A DNA stretch of 64,000 nucleotides from Paramarasmius palmivorus. Its lineage: Eukaryota > Basidiomycota > Agaricomycetes > Agaricales > Marasmiaceae. The notes beneath the pieces were generated by a model that saw nothing but the letters and a program-made list of their open reading frames with translations, was not told the origin of the DNA and searched no databases. The translations under genes were made by a program, and so were the position numbers. The stretch spans positions 124,001-188,000 of the forward strand of contig JAYKXP010000025.1 in assembly GCA_037176845.1 (NCBI GenBank), written 5' to 3'. Shown one piece after another: positions 1-9,650 of this stretch. Position 1 is the stretch's first letter, and each line of letters starts with the position of its first letter.

Positions 1-449
1 ATTATGTAAATTAATTAAACGTGAGGGAAAGACATAGGAGGATTCCGTTCCGGAGTCAGGCTCGTTAAGAATTAACTTCAATTCAAGACGCGCTCAAGGG
101 TGTCATTGCAGTCCGAGCGATGGCTGAAATTAGCTATACCCTCAGAAAAAAGGACGATAAAATTAGTTGCAAGGTACAGACTCCTGCAAGCATGATGACA
201 ATCGCACGTTGACAGGTTTACATAGCGCAAGGCTGACGAGTGGCTCGAGCAATGGGAAAAGACAGTGAATGTCAATGGAAGTCTAGTGCCTTTTCGTCAC
301 TCGTCTGAGTCTGATTCGTGGGCCTTGGTTTATAACCTGTTCGCGGAAAATTTGTTAGGTACTGCCCTATGAAAGTAGCCTGAACGTCACGAAAGCTCGT
401 GAGTTGATGCCATCTTCTGCATCACACAATTGAGTGACTCCCAGGCAAC
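1..449. other. Left-edge stretch without a recognised gene
   Basis: No open frame here resembles a known protein and no RNA gene was recognised. The frames are short and interrupted. The recognisable homology to the glutaminase-like gene at 29813-33287 starts only near 450, so earlier exons of that duplicate are either absent or too decayed to see. Confidence 0.4.
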
Positions 450-868
450 TCCCAGGTGATTGGACATTTCTCACCGCCACATCCGCGAATGTCACAGCTT
501 GTGATGACCTACTCCGAGGTATTCACGAACGTGCGAACGGCTTCACTGAGTTTTCTCCCTTCAACCCGTCGACATATAATACTCGGGATGGAAAGGTTAG
601 CTATGGGCTTGCCAGGTAAGTTGAGTTTACATCTTCGTCAACAAATCAACAACAAATACTAAGCATTTCTTGCTCTCGCGAAGTCCTGCACTCGGTGCCG
701 CGTTTGGAATTTTGTCGATGAGGTGTACTCTATTTCTACAGACGTGCCTCTTTCCGAAGCTGATTAAGCCACAAGCATCCCAGTCAAGCTCCCAGGAATT
801 TCAGGCGACACACCCGTGCCCACGCCAGAGCCACCTGAAGAAGATAAACGGAGTAACGTTGGTACGAT

Positions 869-876
869 AGTAGGTG
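869..876. repeat. Left 8-bp target-site duplication (AGTAGGTG)
   Basis: AGTAGGTG here is repeated at 1830-1837. It lies inside the transmembrane codons of the glutaminase-like remnant, and the two copies bracket the insertion. Confidence 0.6.
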
Positions 877-1829
877 TAGTCTTGAAACAATCCTTTATAA
901 CAGGACGCTCCAGGTATTCACTCGTTATAAAGTCTTGGACGGTTGTCATGATTTTTGTGACATGTGGTGCGGACCTCGAAAATCTGACAGCGGCGGGACG
1001 GCAACCGGAAATATCGCTGAATTAGGCAGAGTGCACCGAGAAGCCGTTCTATCTCTTTCCTTCGCGACGCGTTGTTCTCGTGCTCTCCGTCGTAGTATAT
1101 CCTCTCAGTCTTGTTTCCTCGATTGAATGGTGTTTGAGATACGGATGATCCAAGCTCGTACGAGAGCAACGGAGCTCACCCAGTCTCCGAAGTGTTTAAG
1201 GATTCGAGAACAATTTGAGGACACAATGCATGCTACAACAACACCAGCTACCAGTCAGAATGCTGCACCTTTCCAATGATGTTAGGAGTGCCTCCATCTC
1301 AAAACATCTATGCTCCAAGTCCAGGTGCATTGTCAGACCTCCGTCTTTATTAACCTGGCAAACTGACCAATCTACTTAGCTCAACAGTTCGCTACCCTAC
1401 ATTTCAGCGTTATATGAGTGCATGCCAGTTCCCCGTCATCTTAGGGCTTCACTTCGAGCCACCATACGCTCCGCAGAATGCAATTTTTTGACACTCGAGT
1501 TGCGTTAGACCGTACCAGGCACGGAGATCATCACAACGATTCACAATCCCTCAGGCCTCAGGCCTCAAGCCACGTCGAAAAGGATGTGATTCACGCGGTA
1601 ATGATATGGTGAATAGATATCGGAGAAAACGAGGACGGCCAGAGGACGAGAGAACGAGAAAGAGCCATGGCCCATTAGTGAGTGCTAACGAAATTTTCGA
1701 AAGAGAGACGTGATGATGACAAGCGCCAGGAACGCTGTACCTACAGCCGTTGCTGGCCGTCCCATGCCGCTGTCAAAATTCAGACTCCGGACCACACGTA
1801 TCGAAAATGCCAACAACCGTCCAAGCTTA
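877..1829. mobile_element. Non-autonomous DNA transposon, hAT-like by 8-bp duplication
   Basis: This 953-bp block is bracketed by AGTAGGTG. The right end is an inverted copy of sequence near the left end: CTTGGACGGTTGT at 934-946 recurs as its reverse complement at 1813-1825, and similarity continues inward for about 70-80 bp (roughly 932-1005 against 1757-1829), giving long imperfect terminal inverted repeats. About 53 bp at the extreme left (877-929) has no clear partner at the right end, so the left boundary may be complex. No transposase frame is visible. An 8-bp duplication is typical of hAT elements; superfamily assignment is an inference. Confidence 0.6.
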
Positions 1830-1837
1830 AGTAGGTG
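1830..1837. repeat. Right 8-bp target-site duplication (AGTAGGTG)
   Basis: This is identical to 869-876. Removing one copy plus the insert rejoins ACG-ATA-GTA-GGT-G with GT-GTC-GTT-GGC-GGC, in the same frame on both sides, giving a continuous hydrophobic helix. Confidence 0.6.
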
Positions 1838-2710
1838 GTGTCGTTGGCGGCTTGATTGGCCTCGCTTTGGCCCTATATCTTGGGTCGCGGCTGTTCTGGC
1901 GTAAACGCAGGAACAACATCCAAGTACCAGGGAACGTACGTGAGAACAGGATTAGACTGGCGGCATTTCTCAGGTTTGGCAGACTGAGATATTGGGAGAA
2001 CCGGACAGAGGGTCGACATGCAGATCATCGCGTCGAGCCGTTTACTTCTCCTAATATCCACCACGTCACACCGAAAAATCTGGGGCTTGAACCTCCAATG
2101 GAGCAGCTTGAAGAGCTTCCTCAGCGGGAGCAGGCAGTCCAAATCCATGTAGCTGTGTCTCCAAGACAGGGTCCTCCGGAGAGGGAAGAGATCCAACAAG
2201 TACTACGGGATGAGGACATTACTAGGCGGACTAACGAGCATCTCATCGATTCGGCGTCTGGTATGACCGCGATGCAGGAAACGGTAGAACAATTGAGGCG
2301 CAGCATCCTTGATTTACAATCAATGGTGTATGGAACCCCACCATCATACCGTGGTTAACATGCTTCTAGTCTCCTCTTCTTCCCTGATCAGCTTGTAGGG
2401 GACTTTACCCGCCTCGTACATCTATTATACAAAAAAGAGCAGACTTTTTGGAACTTTCCAGATCGTTTGTCTCAGACATAAAGTACCATAAAAGGCAAAA
2501 AGTGGGGCAAGGACAGCGAAAGCGCAAGAAGTTTCTGGAAAAAATTAGATTCTTCGCCTGCCTATTATGGATCAGACAGGTGGAAACTCATTAGACTCGA
2601 CACCAGCCGCTCCTTGGTAGGTGATGTCGCGAGCGACCCTACCTGCGCACAGCGACTGTCATCAAAGTATCGCAGCGTCTGGTTTCGAGACTAGAAACTC
2701 ATCAACACGA

Positions 2711-2990
2711 CAATGGGACCATAATGTAAGAAGTGGGAGACACTGACAGCAAACGGGCGAAAACAGGAACATGTACGACAAGCAGGACAGCTTTGGAAAA
2801 ATCATTGCAAAATTACAGCAACCCCAACTCGACCCCGACAGAGAATGGGACCACAACGGGACACTACTGTAACAGCAAACGAGTGAAAACAGGCCCGTGG
2901 TAAGTACGACAACCTGAAAGTCTAAAGGTGTGCTCGGCGACGAGCAGAATAGCTTTGGGAAAGTTATTGGAAAAGTCTAGCAACCCAGCA
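2711..2990. repeat. Imperfect direct repeat, two units
   Basis: Unit one (about 2711-2826) runs from AATGGGACCATAATG through ACAGCAAACGGGCGAAAACA to AGCTTTGGAAAAATCATTG and CAGCAACCCC. Unit two (about 2843-2990) has the same landmarks in the same order (AATGGGACCACAACG, ACAGCAAACGAGTGAAAACA, AGCTTTGGGAAAGTTATTG, AGCAACCC) with a roughly 35-bp internal insertion. Confidence 0.6.
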
Positions 2991-3790
2991 CCGTGCATAG
3001 CACGGGTTAGCGTTCTAGTGTGTGTATAAAGAGAATCAGCGAGACAAATAACGATATTAGATAGAAGTCCTGCTATGGACCGACGCGATCAGCGCAAGGT
3101 TTGTACTACATGTAGTAGAACATTCAAGTCCTTCGTTCAGAGGATCAGCGTTGGCACATTGTCCGATATAGAACCAAACGGGAATGTACGACGGCGCCCG
3201 TGACAGAAGAATCGAGATCTTCGACATTGGCAAGGGATCCAGACAACTCTGATGAGAGCCATGTATAAAGTCTATCAATGTGGCTTGACGAATACACTTC
3301 ACCGCTACCACTACCGCCTTCACGAGCAATCGTCCAGCTCCTTGCTTCTGAGTTGATCGCCATCTTCATGTGGTTACAAATAGACCTAAATGAGAAAAAA
3401 TCATGAGTGAAAAGGCGATGCGACAAGGCAAACTATGAAAAAAGAAGGACGGGCCAGAGTCTTGGGATTAGGCGTCCATAAATGGATTAAGCCAAAGTAA
3501 CGCGAATGAAATGATGTTTTCGTCATGATGTGAACGGGAAGGAGGTAGATACGAACCTCGGCTTGTACTAAGGAAGGCGGTGTATACCAGTGGATGCCCT
3601 GGAACGAATTGTCAGCAAACAACTTCAATAGAGAGAAAGTAGAAGATCAGAGTGTGAATAAAACTGTCGACATGGATGTTAAGACAGGGATAACTGAAAG
3701 AAAAGTATCTCATCCCCAAAGAAAGACAAGGAAGGAGACTCACCAATGCGTCTAGGATAACGAAGAAAAAAATTTTCACAACAAAACGCG

Positions 3791-3811
3791 ATTATATACC
3801 CGCTGACGTCA
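3791..3811 (+). promoter_or_regulatory. TATA-like and CRE/ATF-type sites upstream of AKR1
   Basis: TTATATA at about 3792-3798 is followed by the full palindrome TGACGTCA at 3804-3811, the consensus for CREB/ATF-type bZIP factors. They lie 120-145 bp upstream of the chosen AKR1 start. Function is inferred from position and consensus only. Confidence 0.4.
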
Positions 3812-3933
3812 GCCATCACCGCCGGCTGCCATCCTTGCCGCTGCGGACATTGCCTCAAACGACTTTGGCTACGACTACGACCATCCCCCCTTCGACGACG
3901 ACCACGACGGCGACGAGCACCCCTTCTACGACG

Positions 3934-6449
3934 ATGGACGACCCTCCCACGTCACTCGTAACCTCAAAATCAACTCCTTCAGCGTCAGCAGTTAACCAGG
4001 AATCCGCAATGGCAGCCTCTTTCTCCCAAGACCAACAGCAAACCATCCACAACCCGGAAACCAACATCTTTGTCGCTGCACAGCGAGGAGACATTGCTCT
4101 CATTCGACAACTCATCGAGTCGGGTCAAGCTTCAGCTACAGACCGCGACGAACAAAATATTACTCCTCTTCATTGGGCTGCTATTAATGCTCAAGTACCC
4201 GCATGTCGGTTCCTTCTCGAACAAGGTGCTGAAGTCGATGCCTTGGGTGGAGACCTCGTTGCTACGCCTATGCAATGGGCAGCAAGGAATGGTTACTTAT
4301 ACGTTATCCATCTCCTTATTTCGTGGGGCGCCGATCCGGATATCAGGGACTCCCAAGGATACAACACGTTGCACCTGGTAACACACTCAAGCAGTGTCAT
4401 GCCTTTGCTCTATCTGCTTCATCAGCCTATCAACGTCGACTCTAGGGATTCGCAAGGTCACACGAGTTTAATGTGGGCGGCGTACCAAGGGGATGCTCTT
4501 TCCGTGGATTTGCTTCTTAAACATGGTGCTAGCACACTGGCCAAAGATGATTCAGGGCTTACACCGTTGCATTGGGCAGTTGTTCGCGCCAACAGAGCCA
4601 TCATACGGAAATTGGTGGAGCATGGTGCGGACTTACTCGCCAAAGATGGTGAAGGACGGACGCCTAGGGACATGGCTGTCGAACTCAAAAGTTTGGGTGC
4701 ATGGAAGAGGGCATTAGAAGAAGGTGGCATGAATGAGTACGGCGTGAAGAGGGTCAAGCCATTGAGTGACGTATGTTGCGTCCTTGCGTGTCCTTTCCCG
4801 GTACTGATAATCTTGGCTTCAGAGGAATACAAAATTGGCCATCTTCTTCCTCCCGACGTTATTCTTCTACATCATTTTCCAAACTTTGAGCATACTGCCG
4901 TGGTACACCAGTGTACTACTGGCCGTGGCCGAGTTTTTCGGTATGCACCATGTAAGTATTGATTCTTTCCAGTTTCTCCGGCGCTAACATCCACGCACAA
5001 TTAGATCGTCACTCGTGTCCTGCTCAACAGCTCTACCTATACCGAAAGCGTTAACACGACGCCTTATTTTGCTGGTATCATCTTCGCTTCCGTCGTCTGG
5101 GTACTGTTCTCTTGGATCACGCGCCTTGTGTCCGGTACACAATCTCCGTTGATAAACTTCGCTTTCATCGTATCCGCGAGTTTGTGTGTGTACAACTTCA
5201 TTCGAGCTATAACGCTTGATCCTGGAACGTGTCCTAAACCCGCGAGTGAAGAGGAGCTGAAGAGCGTTATTGAGGAGTTGGCTAGTGAAGGCAGGTTAAA
5301 TGGGCAGATGTTTTGTTTGGGATGTTTGGTGAGTTATGTTCAGGCCAGGTCTCGTTGTATTGTCCTTACCGCTTTTGCTAGGCTAGAAAACCTCTGCGAT
5401 CGAAGCACTGTAGAATATGCGATAAATGTGTTGCGAGACATGACCAGTCAGTGTCTAGTCCTTTTATGCTCATCAGCCTCACTCACGAACGTGTCTAGTC
5501 ACTGCCCTTGGGTTTGGAATTGTGTGGGCTCCAATAACCACCGTCAGTTCGTGCTCTTCGTTCTTATGCTCGTTATCGGGATTGGACTGTTTGATTACCT
5601 AAGCTGGGAATGTAAGTTTTGCCACGTTTCTTCCTTCTTTCCTTAATGACCATTGCCACTGTAGATTTCGCAGCTCTGCCCATCTTTTCGACCCCAGATA
5701 CGCCTTCAAGCCCATCGACATCTTCGAACGCAACGACACCTAATCCCAACATCTCACCTTCTTGCATCCTACCCACTGAGCTATGTTTGATAACTTCGTC
5801 CGCCGGCGACCCATTACTCTTTAGCGTAGCGCTTTGGTCTACCCTTCAGCTCAGCTGGACCCTTGTCCTCCTCGCATCCCAATTATGGCAAGTCGCCAGA
5901 CAAATGACCACTCTCGAAGTCTCCAATCTCGGGCGATACGGCTTCATGGGTGGTCGAGGTGGAGAAAGCATGCGCTCCCAAGGTGGACACTCTCACCACT
6001 CCTCCAACCTTATGCACTCTTCCGCATCATCACTCGTCAACTCTGACTTGACCGAGAGCACTCACTCCTCTCAACCACATTCACATTCGCATGGAAGCAA
6101 ATGCATTTGTTGCCCGCCATATCTTCTTACTCTCCTTGGATTTGACCGATTTACCAAAGGCAAATCTATTGATGGGTTAGCGAGAGCGAGCACGGCCGCT
6201 AATCCGTTTGATCTGGGTATGTGGGGCAACTGTAAGGACTTCTGGACGGCTGGGAAGGAGCTAGGGGTCGAGTACGACAAGTTGTACGATGTGCCGCAAG
6301 AAGGGTTCCTTGAGGCCAAACGGAGGAGAGATAGGGAGAATGAGCCTGTGGATGGGAAAGGTGCTTCTAGTGCTAGGGGATGGTTGAGGATGGGAATGGG
6401 TAGTGGACCGTCGAGAAGAGGAGGATATGAGCCTCTGAGTCAGGTGTAA
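3934..6449 (+). CDS. AKR1: Palmitoyltransferase AKR1 (ankyrin-repeat DHHC enzyme)
   Basis: Transfers palmitate to cysteines of target proteins at Golgi/endosomal membranes. Exons: 3934-4770, 4823-4951, 5005-5328, 5382-5446, 5499-5611, 5665-6449 (750 residues, all phases agree, introns 52-53 nt). An acidic/Thr-rich start is followed by about six ankyrin repeats (residues about 45-260, with TPLHWAA motifs), paired membrane helices, a zinc-binding cysteine-rich domain with KHCRICDKC and the catalytic DHHC at about residues 451-454, two more helices, and a Ser/His-rich cytoplasmic tail. The DHHC codons are themselves split by intron 4. The upstream frame is open to 3835 but lacks an ATG, so 3934 (MDDPPTSL) is the first usable start. 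Convergent with the laccase. Confidence 0.96.
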
Positions 6450-6835
6450 GCGTTTCAGGCAGGAGTATTTATGATATTCGTAACGCGTAGAAATGAGATA
6501 ATGCGGATTAAACGGACCTTTAGTCATCTTTTCAAGTGGTTTGAGCTGTAGTACAAGCACGCTTGAACCGAACGTTCCAGATGTATCGAAAGACTGAAGG
6601 CTGGCAACGCTGTGAGTAGCCTTCCTGGCGTTCATTTGTTCCTTCTAAAAGTCTGCGACGAACAAAAATCATTTATTATAGTATCCGATAGCGGTAAGAT
6701 ATCCAACCTGGTCCATAACATGGCACGTAAAGACAGCTCAAGAATAAATAGAAGTCCTCGACAGTGATAATCGTGAAATCCGTGTAAACCAAATGAAGAA
6801 TGAGAAGGTACGACTAGGAGCATCGCTGAACGAAC
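6450..6835. other. Convergent intergenic stretch between AKR1 and laccase
   Basis: This stretch separates the stop codons of two converging genes and probably holds both 3' untranslated regions. I see no gene or RNA in it. Confidence 0.5.
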
Positions 6836-9543
6836 TCATGAATCCGAGCTTGCTTTTTGTTCCGACTCGTAAATGGGACAGAGTTCTTTCCATGAGTCTG
6901 TCTCACAGATTAAGCGACTTTCTATGGGATAAGACGTGAAACTGACCGGGAGTAGGATTTGCAGAAACGGTACCCTGAATATCCTCAGCGAGTACGACAG
7001 CCAATCCGCTGGATAAAAACCTCAGTCTGTGGCGACAAACAGCATGTACAGATTACTCACTGTTCCAGATGTAGGTCGATATGACTATAATAAATGATCA
7101 TGAAACAGCCATAGCCAGCAAGAGGTAGCATGACGTACCAGTGCAAAAACCAAGGGCCGGCATTATCTGTCCTGAAGCGGATGGTGACATTATCTCCTCG
7201 TATACCTGTACTGACTACATCCCTACGCACGGGGTTTGCGTAGTTGTACTCAGAGCTTCCTGCACTGCGGATAACATCGAACGCGTGCTGAATTTGGCAG
7301 AAAATCAGAAAGGAAAACAGGTAATCGGCGGCGACTTACACCGTGAAGATGCATAGGGTGCTATTCCGCATGTCAATATCTCCTAGTCTGAAGGCTTAAG
7401 ATGTACTTACCGGAGCGCCAGCAGAGTCTCCAGGGGGAAAAGATATTTGGATTGTCTTGTTGAGTGGCAAAGGATACACCGAACCAGATGGAAGAAGTGA
7501 TGCTGAGGGGTAGAGAATGAGAAGACTCCTTTCGCATATTTGGCCCACATACCAGGAGATGCAGCGCCGCTTAGAATCTGTAGTAGGACAGGCACAGTGG
7601 GAGGTATGAAAGGAACACCGCTGATATTGAATAGCCCAGTCCCTCGATTCTAAGTTAAACAAATATAAGTGCGGCTTCTATAAATGAGTAAGACTGACGT
7701 ACGAAACCAAGGGCGAGATTAAGGTTGACATCAGCACCGTCGATTGTGGGAGCTCCAGGCTAGCGAATAGTTCAATGAACGTTCCTAAGGATGAGTGGTA
7801 CGACCTACAGCACCAGGATTCTCTAACGGATGTAAACTGGTCTCCTGGAGAGTATTCGTAGGCTGCCCTACTGTGGCGGTTGGTTCTGCCTCAGGGGCCC
7901 CCTTGTATCGGAGTATAGCCTGGTTGATTCCGCCCTCGAAGTCTTGGTTACCGATGTTGGGTTTGGCACGGATCCCTGGTTGGAAGTTAGATGACAATGC
8001 TTCAAAGAACGGAATTAATATTTACAGTAGTTGTCGACTGGGTTCTGGGCGTGTAACTAATACAAGCATAAATCAGCATGTCTCCCGAGGAAATATCGGC
8101 GTCCTCACAATGAACGAGTAACGTTGGCCTATCAAATACCGTTAGGCTCTGAAGGAGGAAAACCACCGGAAGACTCACCAGCGAAGATTTGAATAGAGTC
8201 GGAAACAACAGGTTGGTGGTTAATACCATCAGCTTCGATGACCTGGGTGAACGTTAATGGGCTTCTAAAGATGGATATATTGTACAAATAGCCTACCGTT
8301 AGACTGTGCTGATCGATAGAGAAGACAAAGTTGGGATCGCAAGCCATCGAGATGAGCCGGAACCGATACCTAGTGTTAAACAAGGTTAGTTTAGACTCAC
8401 CTATTTCAGTGGATGATACACATACCGTTTGCCTTGTTCCACGTTGACAACAGCGAGTGGCGCTTGTGGACCTCCCTTGTACCTGCCTAAAACCTGATTA
8501 AGTACCCGATGGATGAGTGCGCAGGAGAGTACATACCGAGACCGTTGATCAAGGTGGAATCCGGTAATCTGGTTACTTCTGTGAGCGAGGAAGAAAAGAA
8601 AGACGGAGAGGCTCACTGAAATCCTTTTGGGGCATATGATGGTGAAGGCGCGTCTGCGGCGATATTACTGCCTGTCTCAGTGGCTAAACAGAAAATTACT
8701 CACGATACCTAAAGTGAAAAATCAGTCATAGAGATAGAGGTGAAAGGTGCCACCTACCAATCTGCCAGAGTTATGATAGTGTTCTCTGTGCCGAAAGTGA
8801 GCATATTCAATGGTGTGAATGAAATAGGCGCACCATCATCTACGTCGTAGAGATGTTTATGGGGGTCATCAGGGTCATATATGACAAGAGCTCCACGAAG
8901 TCCGTCACAGTATTGGGTCGCTAATATGGTGTGAGCTTGATAGCGACGTGAAGTAATGCATCGTCCTTACATAGATGTGAGTGGTACCAAAACGTGCCTG
9001 CTTGATCGCTGACTGGGAGTTCATATTTGAATGAATGACCTGGGGAAATAGGACACTGGTTGATAGAAGCGGGTCTAGCTTGAGGGTTAACATCACGGTT
9101 CGATGACCGGTTCATACACACACTCACCCGTCTGCCCAGTTCTTTTCTTTCATAAATAGGCCGTGCCAGTGCTTTTCGCATTTCAACCCTTAGTTCAAAT
9201 GCGCTAGAGCCGCAAGAAGTTCACGACTTACAATAGAAGTGCTTTTGTGCATCGAGTTATCCGTGAGTTCGTCGATAACATTGATTTCCATGCCAGTGCC
9301 CTATCAATGAATATGTTAGCCAATGGAGAGTACTGACTAGAGTACTGCACGTTTTACCTTGGTAGAAGTTATAACTGGCCCGGGAAAAATCCCATCAGCA
9401 AGTACGCCGACACGAGGGAAGCCATCCAGCGAGATTTGCGCGTTTACAATTCGCAGGTCGGCGTTTGGACCAATTACTGACGCAGCGACGAAGAGAGAAG
9501 AAGTGAGAAACGGAAGGAAAACATGAAATGGCGAAGAAAACAT
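6836..9543 (-). CDS. Laccase (secreted multicopper oxidase)
   Basis: Oxidises phenols with reduction of oxygen to water, outside the cell. The ATG at 9543 opens a signal peptide ([18 protein letters not shown]). After splicing many 47-66-nt introns all four copper motifs appear in order: HWHG (near 9160), WYHSHL with [10 protein letters not shown] (near 8950), HPMHLHGH (near 7345), and HCHIDLHLEHGLAVV near the end; the tail reads [16 protein letters not shown]. The length is near the usual 520 residues. HPMHLHG and HCHI are each interrupted by introns, so unspliced frames look broken. The residue ten positions after the type-1 copper cysteine is Leu. The IDL variant replaces the common IDW. 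Paralogues cannot be told apart here, so no symbol is given. Confidence 0.93.
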
Positions 9544-9640
9544 GGGGTGGAGAATGTGAAAGAAAATAGATAAAGAAAATTAAGAAGCAAGGCGAAAGAA
9601 CAAGAAAGGGATAGACGAGAGTTAGAAGAGTAAACTCAAA

Positions 9641-9650
9641 GTATATAAAC
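9641..9650 (-). promoter_or_regulatory. TATA box of the laccase gene
   Basis: On the minus strand GTTTATATAC lies about 100 bp upstream of the laccase ATG, a usual distance for a TATA element. Assigned from position and sequence only. Confidence 0.45.

Larger units (their letters stand above)
450..2358 (+). pseudogene. Decayed C-terminal copy of a membrane-anchored glutaminase-like gene, split by a transposon
   Basis: Only the last part of a GtaA-like protein remains. The frame at about 450-618 reads DWTFLTATSANVT...VSYGLA and matches WTLLIAATTKDPST...RTYGKA of the intact gene at 29813-33287. After an intron, SPALGAAFGILSM (about 683-722) matches SPGQGAAFSILSM. A PT/PE-rich linker, a single transmembrane helix, a basic stop-transfer stretch (FWRKRRNN) and a cytoplasmic tail ending GTPPSYRG follow; the intact gene ends GPPPSYRQ. 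An in-frame stop occurs after DVPLSEAD unless another splice site is used, and the helix is cut by the insertion at 877-1829. No signal peptide or catalytic region is present, so this is judged a truncated duplicate and not a working gene. Confidence 0.7.
2359..3933. other. Intergenic stretch with a direct repeat and the AKR1 upstream region
   Basis: No recognised gene. A diverged direct repeat lies at about 2711-2990. On the minus strand around 3060-3640 there are open frames with plausible splice signals (one ATG frame, 3145-3366, reads MKMAINSEARSWTIAREGG and on), but I recognise no family and cannot call a gene. The last 150 bp hold AKR1 promoter-like elements. Confidence 0.4.

Noticed and set aside
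3855..4115. Minus-strand frame over the AKR1 start
   Set aside because: Antisense shadow of the Thr-rich AKR1 N-terminus.
5128..5646. AKR1 catalytic motif apparently missing (frame reads RDMTSQC)
   Set aside because: A 52-nt intron at 5447-5498 splits the motif; splicing yields DHHC.
7141..7662. Laccase lacking intact copper motifs in unspliced frames
   Set aside because: HPMHLHGH and HCHI are each interrupted by an intron and are complete after splicing.
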